Source of the DNA: Paenibacillus graminis
GTDB taxonomy: Bacteria > Bacillota > Bacilli > Paenibacillales > Paenibacillaceae
Length of the DNA stretch: 64,000 bases
Assembly (NCBI RefSeq): GCF_000758705.1
Contig: NZ_CP009287.1
Location: 2,790,001-2,854,000 of the forward strand
Direction of reading: 5' to 3'
Position numbers and translations under genes: made by a program. Under the pieces are notes generated by a model. That model saw only the letters and a list, made by a program, of their open reading frames with translations. It was not told the DNA's origin and searched no databases. Positions 51,144-60,125 of this stretch are shown here, in pieces. Each line of letters begins with the position of its first letter. The first letter of the stretch is position 1.

Positions 51144-51464
51144 ATGGCAATTCAACATGCTACAGATCAGAATTTTAATCAGCTGGTTCAGGGAAATGGA
51201 GTAACAGTAGTGAACTTTTGGGCTTCCTGGTGTGGGCCGTGCAGAATGTTTGCTCCTGTTTTGGAGGCTTTTGCGAAGGAGGCAGAAGGGAAGGTTAGTG
51301 TCATTAAAGTCAATGTGGATGAAAATCCGGTAACGTCCGCCCAGTATGGGATTATGAGTATTCCCTCCACGCTTATTTTTCAGGACGGTACCTTAAAGTA
51401 TAAGGAGACAGGGATTCTTCCGGCAGGTACTCTGCGCGCTCTGGCTTCAGGAGAAGCAGGATGA
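51144..51464 (+). CDS. trxA: Thioredoxin (106 aa)
   Basis: A cytosolic disulfide reductase with the WCGPC active site (ASWCGPCRMFAPVL, Cys31 and Cys34 region) and cis-Pro in MSIPSTLIFQDG. AGGAGGG precedes the ATG. The last 4 bases overlap the start of a thioredoxin reductase-like gene, so the two form an operon. This is probably an accessory thioredoxin, because the main trxA of bacilli lies elsewhere and is not usually beside a reductase. Possible clients in this window are Tpx and the sulfur fusion protein. Confidence 0.92.
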   Translation: MAIQHATDQNFNQLVQGNGVTVVNFWASWCGPCRMFAPVLEAFAKEAEGKVSVIKVNVDENPVTSAQYGIMSIPSTLIFQDGTLKYKETGILPAGTLRALASGEAG

Positions 51465-52369
51465 GTTACGACTGTGCAATTATTGGCGGGGGACCGGCAG
51501 GATTAAATGCGGCTTTGGTGCTCGGCAGAGCGAGGCGGAAGGTAATTGTGTTCGACGACAATCAGCCCAGAAACGGAGTAACTCATGCCTCCCACGGATT
51601 TATTACCAGAGATGGCGTGACACCGGCTGAATTCCGGCGTATGGCCTATGAAGAGGTGCTGCGGTATCCGTCGGTTACTAGGCAATCTTTCCAAGTCACT
51701 GATGTCTGCCGGGCCGGCAATGAATTTTTAATCGCGACAGAAAACGGCGGCTCCGTTACGGCCCGCAAGGTGCTGATCGCTACGGGGCTGCGCGAGATTA
51801 TGCCCGACATTCCCGGGTTAAGCGAGCATTATGGGCGAAGCCTTTTCAACTGTCCCTACTGCGATGGCTGGGAGCTGCGGGATCAACCGCTTATCGTGGT
51901 GTCCGGTCAGCCGGGAGTGTTCCACATGACCAAAATCCTGTATAACTGGAGCAAAGACCTGATTGTTGCCACAGGCGGGGCGGATGTGCTGACAATGGAG
52001 CAGCGGGAGCTTCTGGAATCCAGGAATATTAGGATCATTGAGCAGCCAGTGGCTGCATTTATAGGCAGTGGGGGAAAGCTGCGGCAGGTCGAATTTGCAG
52101 ATGGTACGCACTTTGAGCGGACAGGCGGTTTTGTTGCTCCACGGCTGCAGCCGAAGGCGGATTTTCAGGCACAGCTGGGTTATGAAGTGACTGAGTCGGG
52201 CGGAATTGCCGCAAATGAGATGGGAAAAAGCTCAGTACCCGGAATTTACGCGGCCGGGGATGCCTCCTATGTGATGCCCTCGCAGTTAATTTACGCCGCT
52301 GCCCAGGGCAGCAAGGCCGCCATGTCCATCAACATGGAGCTGACGGAAGAGGAGTTCGCGTATAGATAA
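51461..52369 (+). CDS. Thioredoxin reductase-like FAD oxidoreductase (302 aa)
   Basis: A two-Rossmann flavoprotein: FAD site CAIIGGGPAGLNAALVLGRA, redox pair CPYC in LFNCPYCDGWELRD (about residue 133), and a C-terminal FAD motif GIYAAGDASYVMPSQLIYAAAQG. The NADPH-binding GxGxxA motif of canonical TrxB is altered (VVSGQPGVFHMT), so it may belong to the ferredoxin- or flavin-type or another reductant-independent group. It is translationally coupled to the thioredoxin gene. Canonical TrxB is about 315 residues. Confidence 0.88.
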   Translation: MSYDCAIIGGGPAGLNAALVLGRARRKVIVFDDNQPRNGVTHASHGFITRDGVTPAEFRRMAYEEVLRYPSVTRQSFQVTDVCRAGNEFLIATENGGSVTARKVLIATGLREIMPDIPGLSEHYGRSLFNCPYCDGWELRDQPLIVVSGQPGVFHMTKILYNWSKDLIVATGGADVLTMEQRELLESRNIRIIEQPVAAFIGSGGKLRQVEFADGTHFERTGGFVAPRLQPKADFQAQLGYEVTESGGIAANEMGKSSVPGIYAAGDASYVMPSQLIYAAAQGSKAAMSINMELTEEEFAYR

Positions 52370-52490
52370 ATCCGGCCCTTTCAAAAACTATCTGCCGCCA
52401 CATGACTATAGGAGTTGAACTGTGAACCTGATGGTTTTGTGAACTTGAGGGTTTGGAGAAGGCAATGAGGCCCTTCCGGAACAGGGGCGA

Positions 52491-52672
52491 AGTGGAAAAA
52501 GGATAGCTATTTCGCTGAAATCCTCGCTGCAGGAGGTTTAAGTTGGAAAAAGTATACTTAATTCATGCATAATCCCCCTAAACGGCTGCTTTTAGCCAAA
52601 TTAGTGGTCCTTTTTCCCACATAGTCTGGTCCGTAGGCCGAATAGCTTGAATAGTGGTACTTTTTCCCACAT
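52491..52672 (+). repeat. R element copy 4 (most diverged)
   Basis: Boxes GTGGAAAAAGG at 52492 and TTGGAAAAAG at 52543; right boxes CCTTTTTCCCAC near 52609-52620 and CTTTTTCCCAC near 52660-52670, both with an extra C. A CCTC/GAGG hairpin lies between boxes 1 and 2. It fills the convergent gap between the reductase gene and the DUF7002-like gene; nothing else was seen in this 358-base gap. Confidence 0.8.
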
Positions 52673-52727
52673 TGTCTGCCCCTATAGGCGGAATAGGCTT
52701 GACTAAGAATCTCTGTGAACGGATTCG

Positions 52728-53423
52728 TTAAGGCGGCTGGGAAGCAGGCAGTACCAGCGGTTCACGGATAGCGCTCCAAGCCACAGGGACCCGCCCGGGA
52801 TCAGAACAGTATACTGTCTGTAGATATCTGCTTAACGGAGTGAGCTGAAGTTCTACAAGCACTTCTTTGATCTGGGAAGGTGCAGCCGGAAGGGCTGCGC
52901 CTTTCTTCGTCATGAACTGTCCGATAGGCAGCAGCATGTCGCAGCTCTTGCGGTAGGACATCCGGTGCGGATAACGCGGGGAGCTCCCGGAATCATATTT
53001 GGACAACCGGATATGGTCGAAATGTTCGGTTAATAGCGGACGTGCGGCAAATCTCAGAATGGCAAAAGCCTCACCCGGTTCCCGGCGGGAGTACATAGAC
53101 GCCATAGCCATACAGTCACGTTCAGTCGGCCAGAGGAAGACATGGCGGTCCAGGCAGGCGCGGAATTGTTCAGCCGTTGTTCCCGGTCCCATAGCCTCGG
53201 GGGTGATTCGCAGATGGGCGTTAAGCACTGCAAGCTGGCCGTTAAAGGCCGCTTCCCGGGCTTCTGTCCGGCGTACGCCATTAGCATATTCAGGGTAGAG
53301 CAGGGAGGAAGCGAAGATCGCATCCAAGGCGGCCATGCCGGGAAGGTTCCTGGCTCTTGTGAAATGGTATAGTGAGCCTCTTAGCGGGCTTTTGGTCATA
53401 GCATCGATGATAGAATGGTCCAT
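52728..53423 (-). CDS. DUF7002-like protein (231 aa)
   Basis: A soluble protein that opens with SLYHFTRARNLPGMAALDAIFASSLLYP and holds HVFLWPTERDCMAMASMYSRRE and FDHIRLSKYDSGSSPRYPHRMS. The LYHFT front and the pattern of a conserved Tyr/Phe-rich core recall DUF7002 and, more remotely, ADP-ribosyltransferase-like folds such as DarT. A clear catalytic triad cannot be pointed out. The start at 53423 has AAGGAT about 12 bases upstream. It stands alone beside a GNAT gene (divergent). The family call is tentative. Confidence 0.55.
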   Translation of the reverse strand: MDHSIIDAMTKSPLRGSLYHFTRARNLPGMAALDAIFASSLLYPEYANGVRRTEAREAAFNGQLAVLNAHLRITPEAMGPGTTAEQFRACLDRHVFLWPTERDCMAMASMYSRREPGEAFAILRFAARPLLTEHFDHIRLSKYDSGSSPRYPHRMSYRKSCDMLLPIGQFMTKKGAALPAAPSQIKEVLVELQLTPLSRYLQTVYCSDPGRVPVAWSAIREPLVLPASQPP

Positions 53424-53506
53424 AATTGTTTTTTATCCTTTTCGAAAAGCTGAACTTCTGATATTTTTAGAACAGCAGTATTACAGGCTGGAAGGATGAC
53501 AAGCTA

Positions 53507-54418
53507 ATGGAAATTGAAGCGTTGAGTCAGGACAGAAGGGACGAATTTTTGGATTTTTGCCGGAAACACCGGGCGGATATTGATGATTCTTTTCTGTATG
53601 AAGAAGACCTTGCAGAGTTTGAGCTGTCCGAAGAGAACCCCACCTATGTTGCGGTTAATGCACAGGGCACGGTAATTGCGGCTGCTTCGCTGATTCTGAA
53701 TGACTACAACCGCAGAGGGCGGAAGGGCCGTTTTCGGATTTTTCAGGCAGATACAGCGGACCAGGGGATATACCAGGAGCTGCTGCAAGCCATTTTACCG
53801 CATACGGCAGGTCTGGATAAGCTGAATTTATTTGTGCCGGCGGTTAATACAAGAGAGACGAAGAATATGCTGGCTGCCGGATTTGCCATAGAGCGATATT
53901 CCTTTTTATTGGTCAGGGATGAAGAGACGGTTCCTGATTTCAGCTTGCCCGCCGGCTACGAGATTAAGTCCTTTCGTCCAGGAAGCGATGAAGCTGTCTG
54001 GTGTGAGGTCAGGAATGCCGGTTTTGCCAAGCTGAAGGGGAGCGAAACCCCGGCCACACCGGAAATGGTTACTGAGATGATCTCCGGCAAGGACTACATT
54101 GCCAACGGCTTATTAATACTTTACCATAACGGCCAGGCAGTCGGCATTGTGCGTGGAGCGGATGATGATTACGAAGATTCTCCGATCATGAACATTGGAC
54201 CTTTGGCTGTGTTGCCGGAATATCAAGGGAAAGGGCTGGGACGGATTCTGCTGAGAGCGGCACTGCGGTTCGCCAAGGACAATGCATACACCCGGACAAT
54301 ACTCTGTGTAAATGCGGAAAACGAGCGTGCCAATTCGCTGTATATAGGGGAAGGCTTCAAGCAAGCCGAGTCCGCCGCCTGCTTCGCATACGATTTGACA
54401 GCTAAAGAGAACGAATGA
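53507..54418 (+). CDS. GNAT family N-acetyltransferase, two-domain (303 aa)
   Basis: Two GNAT folds in one chain. The C-terminal one (about 150-300) is catalytic: the acetyl-CoA loop is LPEYQGKGLGRILLRAAL, followed by LCVNAENERANSLYIGEGF. The N-terminal half has lost the loop and is probably structural. The layout is like mycothiol synthase and several Firmicutes acyltransferases. GGAAGGATG lies ahead of the ATG. It is a single-gene unit with a strong terminator. The acceptor is unknown. Confidence 0.9.
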   Translation: MEIEALSQDRRDEFLDFCRKHRADIDDSFLYEEDLAEFELSEENPTYVAVNAQGTVIAAASLILNDYNRRGRKGRFRIFQADTADQGIYQELLQAILPHTAGLDKLNLFVPAVNTRETKNMLAAGFAIERYSFLLVRDEETVPDFSLPAGYEIKSFRPGSDEAVWCEVRNAGFAKLKGSETPATPEMVTEMISGKDYIANGLLILYHNGQAVGIVRGADDDYEDSPIMNIGPLAVLPEYQGKGLGRILLRAALRFAKDNAYTRTILCVNAENERANSLYIGEGFKQAESAACFAYDLTAKENE

Positions 54419-54422
54419 TGAA

Positions 54423-54449
54423 GCGCCCGGGAAACCGGGCGTTTTTTTT
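54423..54449 (+). terminator. Terminator of the GNAT gene
   Basis: GCGCCCGG-GAAA-CCGGGCGT followed by a run of eight T. Confidence 0.93.
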
Positions 54450-54614
54450 GGTCTATGAAATGTAGAAAAAGGAATATCCCGGTGTCTAAGAATTTGTTTG
54501 AGGAAGGAGAACCTCTGCATTTGTAGAAATTTTTGGTGAGGAGGAATTTTGTACTGCCGGATTAGGCCGGCTAGGAGCATGGAATAACTGGAAGATTCAG
54601 AAAGGAACATTCCA

Positions 54615-56261
54615 ATGAAAACACTGGTCATTGTTGATGATGAGCCTTCTGTACTGAACGGGTTGCGCAGTTATGTGGACTGGGCGGGGCAGGGGATCGA
54701 GCTGATTGGCGCGGCGGATGACGGAGATACGGGACTTGAGATGATCAAGGAGCTGAAGCCGGATATTGTGCTGACGGATGTGCAGATGCCTGCGATGGAC
54801 GGCATACGGATGGCTGCGGAAGTGCGTGCGGTACTGCCTTTTACTAAAATCGTGTTCATTAGCGGGCATAACGATGCCGATTATTTGCGGTCTGCGCTGC
54901 AGATTCATGCAGTGGATTATCTCCTGAAGCCCATCCGCCGCAAAGAGCTGGCTTCTGTCATGGGCAAGGTGACGGGAGCGCTTGATGCGGAAGCAAGGGA
55001 ACGCAGCCGGGTGAAAGAGATGCAGGTTAAGCTGGCACAGAGCCTGCCGCTGCTGCGTGAGCGGTTCCTCCTGTCCGTAATCAGTGACCGCATCAATCCG
55101 GCGCATATCCGGGAGAAGCTTGAGTTTCTGGATTTGGCATTGTTATCTGCAAACGGTTACATCGTTATTGTCATTATGATTGATGATATACCGGAGGTAC
55201 TGGATACCCGCACCGAACAGGATAAGCAGTTGCTCTCCTATACGGTGCTGAATATTATACAGGAATTAATCGATAAGCAGATGCGGGGGATTACCTTTGA
55301 GAAGCAGCCCGGAGAATATGTGGGTATTCTGCTGACCCGGCAGCTGGATGACGGAGATACGGAAGAGGCTGAGGAGGTTCAGTCTCCCGAGCAGGAGCTG
55401 CTCTTGCTGGCGGAATCCATCCGTGACAATCTGCGGCAATGGCTGAAGCTCAGTGTGACCATCGGAGTGGGCGAAGGCGTCAGCAGCTTGCCGGAATTAC
55501 CGTCGTCCTACAAGCAGGCGAGAGGTGCGGCAGACCAGAAATGGTATCTGGGCAAAAACCGCATCCTGTCGATGGACAAGCTGGAATCCGCTGAGCATCT
55601 GCGGTACCGCTATGAAGCGGAGTGGAGTGAACGGGTGCTCGCGGCATTGCGGTCCGGAGACCGGAAGCGCACCTTGAACGAGCTGGAGCAGATTTTTGCA
55701 CGGCTGGAGCAGAACCGCGGTCATGGCTCCCGTTATGCCCAGAATGTCAGCCTGCATCTGATTCTCCAATCCGGGCAGGTCATGCTTGAGCTGAACGGGA
55801 TGTCAGAAGAGTGGGAGCAGAAAGAGATGGAAGCCTGGAAGCAGGTAATGCGCCAGGAAACGATGCAGGATTTGCTGCGGTATACCGCGGCATATCTGCA
55901 AGAGGTTTGCGATTTCTCCCATTTGAAGCGCAGTGGAAAGGCCGGCGAGGTTATTGAACGGGTACGCATGCTGATCGGGCAGAGATTTGCCGAGAATTTA
56001 AGCGCATCGGACATCGCTGAAGGCGTATATCTCAGCCCCACCTATGTCAGATTGCTGTTCAAGCAGGAAACCGGAGAAACCTTATTTGAATATCTGACCA
56101 AGGTCCGGATTGAGCAGGCGAAGAACCTGCTGAAAGATCCGCAGAATAAATTGTATGAGGTCTGTTATGCGGTGGGCTATACCGACCCCAGCCACTTCAG
56201 CAAGCTGTTCAAAAAAATAACCGGAAGTACACCTAGCGCATACAGGGAGCAGCTTAAATGA
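54615..56261 (+). CDS. YesN-type response regulator, AraC family (548 aa)
   Basis: An N-terminal receiver (1-120) with phospho-acceptor Asp55 (PDIVLTDVQMPAMDG), acidic pair Asp8-Asp9, and Lys in VDYLLKPIRRKEL. A long middle region (120-430) resembles the YesN linker. The C-terminal double helix-turn-helix of AraC type (about 445-548) has DIAEGVYLSPTYVRLLFKQE and VGYTDPSHFSKLFKKITG. It probably activates the sugar ABC genes at 59-63 kb in response to the kinase encoded next to it. The gap to that gene is 52 bases. Confidence 0.92.
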   Translation: MKTLVIVDDEPSVLNGLRSYVDWAGQGIELIGAADDGDTGLEMIKELKPDIVLTDVQMPAMDGIRMAAEVRAVLPFTKIVFISGHNDADYLRSALQIHAVDYLLKPIRRKELASVMGKVTGALDAEARERSRVKEMQVKLAQSLPLLRERFLLSVISDRINPAHIREKLEFLDLALLSANGYIVIVIMIDDIPEVLDTRTEQDKQLLSYTVLNIIQELIDKQMRGITFEKQPGEYVGILLTRQLDDGDTEEAEEVQSPEQELLLLAESIRDNLRQWLKLSVTIGVGEGVSSLPELPSSYKQARGAADQKWYLGKNRILSMDKLESAEHLRYRYEAEWSERVLAALRSGDRKRTLNELEQIFARLEQNRGHGSRYAQNVSLHLILQSGQVMLELNGMSEEWEQKEMEAWKQVMRQETMQDLLRYTAAYLQEVCDFSHLKRSGKAGEVIERVRMLIGQRFAENLSASDIAEGVYLSPTYVRLLFKQETGETLFEYLTKVRIEQAKNLLKDPQNKLYEVCYAVGYTDPSHFSKLFKKITGSTPSAYREQLK

Positions 56262-56313
56262 GGCCGCCTGAACCCTTGCGGGGACAGGCCGGGCAGAGCG
56301 GGGAGGTTGCATG

Positions 56314-58158
56314 ATGAAAAGAGCCTGGACTTATCTGACTGGCCTTAGTCAGGGGATTCTCTCTGCGAGAAATTGGCTGCTCGCCTATACACTGCTCATT
56401 CTGCTGCCTGTGTCGATTATGCTGGGGTCCTTTTATCAGCGCTCCAATGACATTCTGGAGAAGGAAGTAACCCGCACGATGCAGCTCACTCTGAAGCAGG
56501 CGGGAATGAACCTGACTTATAAGCTGAACCATATCCGCGACAGCAGCAACTCTGTCTTCATGAACCAGATCCTGTACGACAATCTGCTGCAAAAGGACAA
56601 GATTACCGATCAGCTGGGCCAGATCAAGGAGCTGCGGAATCTGGCCGAAACCGCCCAGGAGAATGAGGATATTTTCCGGCTGCGTTTTTTTGTGGATGCT
56701 TCCCGGATGTACGGCGGTGACCGGATTAACCTGTATCCGCTGGCGGATATGGACAAATACCCTTGGTACGAAGCTGTAAAGGAGGCGGGCGGGGGCATTG
56801 TCTGGACGGGGGTATATCCGGAAATCTATAACGATTATGGAGAGAAGAAGATTTTTTCCGCTGCCCGGATGCTGCGCAACCCCAGGGACTATGAGGAAAT
56901 TGTCGGCATTTTAGTGATGGATGTATCTGAAATGCTGGTTCAGGAGATTGTGTCGGAGCTGCAATTCTCGGAGAAGTATGCACCGTATCTAATCGACGGG
57001 CGCGGTAAGCTGATCTATGGGACAGATGGACCTGAAGGTTTGGAACCCGATGCTGCAGCAGACTCCTCGCAAGCCTTGAACCAGCTTCCCGAAGAACTGC
57101 TTAGCGCTGTCAGCCATTCCGAAGAAGGAATTGTAAAAAGAACCATCGGCCGCGACAAAGTAAATGTGGTATACACCACTGTTGGCACGACTGGCTGGAA
57201 GCTGGTGGCACAGGTATCGGAAGCGGAGATTTCGCACCGCGCTACAGCGCTTGGACAGTTCACCAGTATTGCTACCCTCGCGGGAATTACGGTCATGTTC
57301 CTTGTGCTGGTGTTTGTGCTGCTGATGTTCATGATCCAGGGCATGCAGCGACGGGTGCAGATGATCCTGCGGATGATCCGCAAGGAGGGGATCGGGTGGC
57401 TGGAGGACCGCCGGTCGTTGCCGGACGGGGATTTCCGCCTGCTGGAACGCAGCGTTGATCATCTGATCCATAAGGTCAACAATCTGATGGAAGAATCCTA
57501 TCGGGCAAAGATGCAAGAGCGTGAAGCCCAGCTGAGGACGCTGCAGGCCCAGATCAATCCTCATTTTCTCTACAATGCCCTGGATATGATCAATTGGTCA
57601 GCAATTTCCCATGATGCAGAGGATACCAGCGAAATGATCGAAGCGCTGGCCCAGTATTTCCGGCTAAGTCTGAACAAAGGCCGCGATAATGTCAGCATTG
57701 CGGATGAACTGGAGCTGGCCCGGGTGTTCCTGGAGATTCAGCAGAACCGTTTCCCTTCTACCTTTACGTTTTCCATCCAGGCTGAGTCTGGTCTGGAGTC
57801 TTATATCATTCCTAAGCTGACGCTCCAGCCACTAGTTGAAAACGCGCTGCTGCATGGTATACGCAAGACGAAAAACAAGCAGGGAACGATAGAAATCTCT
57901 GTGCGTCTGGAGAACGGCGATGTTGTGCTGACTGTAGCGGATGACGGCATCGGGATGGACCCGCAGCAGGCGAACTGCCTGCTGCTTCAGCCCGCCGCCG
58001 GACAAACGGCGGAAGGACTGGACGGCTCGTTCGGATTATACAATGTGCATGAAAGAATCCGTTATTTTGCCGGAAACCGCTATGGCCTGTCCATCGAAAC
58101 GAAGCTGGGCACGGGCACAGCCGTAAGGGTTACTGTGAAAGCAGTTATAAGAAAATAA
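56314..58158 (+). CDS. YesM-type sensor histidine kinase (614 aa)
   Basis: A membrane kinase with one helix at about 20-40, an extracellular Cache-like sensor (about 40-300), a second helix (LAGITVMFLVLVFVLLMFMI), a HAMP region and a His_kinase/HATPase pair. The phospho-His is His417 in QINPHFLYNALDMINW; the ATP sites are NALLHGI (N box) and VADDGIGMD. The ATG at 56314 has GGAGG at 7 bases; one codon earlier is possible. In this family the sensor detects extracellular sugars or their binding protein. Confidence 0.93.
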   Translation: MKRAWTYLTGLSQGILSARNWLLAYTLLILLPVSIMLGSFYQRSNDILEKEVTRTMQLTLKQAGMNLTYKLNHIRDSSNSVFMNQILYDNLLQKDKITDQLGQIKELRNLAETAQENEDIFRLRFFVDASRMYGGDRINLYPLADMDKYPWYEAVKEAGGGIVWTGVYPEIYNDYGEKKIFSAARMLRNPRDYEEIVGILVMDVSEMLVQEIVSELQFSEKYAPYLIDGRGKLIYGTDGPEGLEPDAAADSSQALNQLPEELLSAVSHSEEGIVKRTIGRDKVNVVYTTVGTTGWKLVAQVSEAEISHRATALGQFTSIATLAGITVMFLVLVFVLLMFMIQGMQRRVQMILRMIRKEGIGWLEDRRSLPDGDFRLLERSVDHLIHKVNNLMEESYRAKMQEREAQLRTLQAQINPHFLYNALDMINWSAISHDAEDTSEMIEALAQYFRLSLNKGRDNVSIADELELARVFLEIQQNRFPSTFTFSIQAESGLESYIIPKLTLQPLVENALLHGIRKTKNKQGTIEISVRLENGDVVLTVADDGIGMDPQQANCLLLQPAAGQTAEGLDGSFGLYNVHERIRYFAGNRYGLSIETKLGTGTAVRVTVKAVIRK

Positions 58159-58232
58159 AATATTTGTTGCACCGATGCCAATTATTCAATCATTTGCCTG
58201 GAGACGGGAATTGGCACCGTGGGCTCAGGTAT

Positions 58233-58417
58233 AGTTGGAAAAAGGGAGCTTATTTCTCCCCAAAATCAACAATTGTGAGATTTAAATGGAAAAAGGGAAC
58301 TTAATTGGGTGCAATTCCCTCTTCAGGAGCGAAATGAGCTGAATTAGTGCCCCTTTTTCCACTTCACCTGCGGAGAATAGGGGATATGGGGAAATTAGTT
58401 ATCCTTTTTCCACTTGG
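58233..58417 (+). repeat. R element copy 5
   Basis: Boxes TTGGAAAAAGG at 58235 and TGGAAAAAGGG near 58287; right boxes CCTTTTTCCAC near 58352 and ATCCTTTTTCCAC at 58401-58413. The GGAGCGAAATGAGCTGAATT core is as in R3. It lies between the convergent yesM-like and VOC genes. An ATGCCAATT/AATTGGCAC hairpin without a T-run lies just upstream (58174-58219). Confidence 0.88.
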
Positions 58418-58563
58418 ATTTGCCGAAGGATTGATAAGGGGCTCTCAAGGAAACGCTAAGCTGGAATCCACAACGCAGCGTTGTCCGGTGCAGGATGGCA
58501 CAGCCGTTTGCAGCCTTGGAACAGAAAATAAAGGCCTGGACTGCCGCTGCTTTATTAAGCTCG

Positions 58564-58911
58564 TTATTTTTCCCAAAGCTCGATCAGGCGACCTTCAGGA
58601 TCTTCAATCCAAATAAACTGTCCAAATTCGCTGCTCTCTTTTTTCTTTGCAAGAGGTATTCCAATATGTTCAAGGTGCTTAATCGTCTCGTTAAGATTAG
58701 ATACTTGGAAATTTAACATCACTTGTTGTTCTGTCGGGAAGTAACTGTTACTCTCGGTAAAGAAAGAAAAGACCGTCTCATTTCCTGCCTGGGGTTTTAT
58801 CACAGTCCCATTCCAATCTCCTATTTCAACCTGCAACACTTCACTGTACCATTTTTTTGTAGCTTCAAGATTCTTGGTTCTCCAAAATATTCCTCCGAAC
58901 CCTTTTATCAT
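58564..58911 (-). CDS. VOC family protein, glyoxalase-like (115 aa)
   Basis: A vicinal oxygen chelate fold of two beta-alpha-beta-beta-beta units: GFGGIFWRTKNLEATKKWYSEVL at the front and WIEDPEGRLIELWEK at the end, where the Glu of LIELWE is a metal ligand in relatives. Function ranges from lyase to drug-binding proteins; none can be chosen. AGGAG lies about 9 bases before the ATG. Base composition is more AT-rich than the neighbours, which may signal acquisition. It separates the two-component genes from the ABC operon. Confidence 0.85.
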   Translation of the reverse strand: MIKGFGGIFWRTKNLEATKKWYSEVLQVEIGDWNGTVIKPQAGNETVFSFFTESNSYFPTEQQVMLNFQVSNLNETIKHLEHIGIPLAKKKESSEFGQFIWIEDPEGRLIELWEK

Positions 58912-59137
58912 CGTACTTTACTCCTGTCTGTTATCAAATTTTTAGTTATCCGATTACATTAAATATTCTATATTAATTATTCTACATTTAAATTAAAGTT
59001 CCTTTTTCAATGGCCTCGGCGGGATATAGCACCTTGATTTACAGTCGCCAGAGACCAGAAATAATCAGATTACCCTCTACAAGCCGTTCCCCGTTCCCCG
59101 GTATAATCAACTCACAAGCAAATGGGGGTGAGTGAAC

Positions 59138-60103
59138 TTGGGCACAGGTGCCACTGAATTGAACCGGAAGAGCAGAGCCGCCGCAGCCAGAAGCAGGTCC
59201 GCAAGCAAGTGGAGAATCGCCTGGAGGAACAGGGACTATTATGTGCTGCTGATACCCGGTCTTTTGTTTTTGCTGCTCTTCAAATATACGCCTTTGTATG
59301 GCGTACTGATCGCCTTTCAGGACTTTAATATCTTTGACGGCATCAGAGGCAGTGAATGGGTGGGGCTGGAGCAGTTTCACAAGCTGGTGAGGTCCGAAGA
59401 GTTCGGACAGGTGTTTATGAATACGCTGCTGATCAGCGTGTATAAGATCGTGCTGCTGTTTCCGGTTCCGATACTCATCGCATTGGTGCTGAACGAGGTC
59501 CGGCTGATGTTTTTCAAACGAACGATCCAGACGATTATCTATCTTCCGCACTTTCTGTCCTGGGTTATTATTTCGGGATTGTTCGTGACGATTCTCTCGA
59601 CCTCAGGGGGGCTAGTCAACAATATCATCCAGTGGTTCGGCGGTGAGCCGGTCAGTTTTTTTGTCAGCAACCAGTATTTCCGCAGTCTGGTAGTTTTCAC
59701 TGCCGGGTGGAAGGAGGTGGGCTGGAATGCCATTGTCTTCATAGCCGCCATCGCCGGGATTGATCAGGAACAATATGAAGCCGCTTCCATTGACGGGGCA
59801 GGCCGAATCCGCCGAATGCTGCATATCTCGCTCCCGGGGATTCTGCCTACTGTGGTGCTGATGTTCATTCTCCGCCTGGGCTCCGTGCTGGATGCCGGGA
59901 CCGAGCAGATCCTAACAATGTACAATCCGGTAGTCTACGAGACGGCAGATGTCATCGGAACCTTTGTATACCGGATCGGCCTTGGCAAAATGGACTACAG
60001 CTTCAGCACGGCAGTCGGATTATTCAATTCGGTCGTAGGTTTTATTCTCATTGTCTCCGGCAACTATATCAGCCGCAAGCTGCTGAAGCGCGGGATCTGG
60101 TGA
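59138..60103 (+). CDS. Sugar ABC transporter permease, LplB type (321 aa)
   Basis: One of two membrane subunits of a CUT1-like importer. Six helices lie at about 30-310, with the EAA loop EQYEAASIDGAGRIRRMLHISLP that docks the ATPase. Start codon: TTG 59138 lies 6 bases after GGGGGTGA, while GTG 59132 abuts it. The front is unusually basic (NRKSRAAAARSRSASKWR). The second permease begins 22 bases after its stop. Substrates of this family are typically oligosaccharides; none can be picked. Confidence 0.92.
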   Translation: MGTGATELNRKSRAAAARSRSASKWRIAWRNRDYYVLLIPGLLFLLLFKYTPLYGVLIAFQDFNIFDGIRGSEWVGLEQFHKLVRSEEFGQVFMNTLLISVYKIVLLFPVPILIALVLNEVRLMFFKRTIQTIIYLPHFLSWVIISGLFVTILSTSGGLVNNIIQWFGGEPVSFFVSNQYFRSLVVFTAGWKEVGWNAIVFIAAIAGIDQEQYEAASIDGAGRIRRMLHISLPGILPTVVLMFILRLGSVLDAGTEQILTMYNPVVYETADVIGTFVYRIGLGKMDYSFSTAVGLFNSVVGFILIVSGNYISRKLLKRGIW

Positions 60104-60125
60104 GCAAGAAAGGAGCAGGACAACA

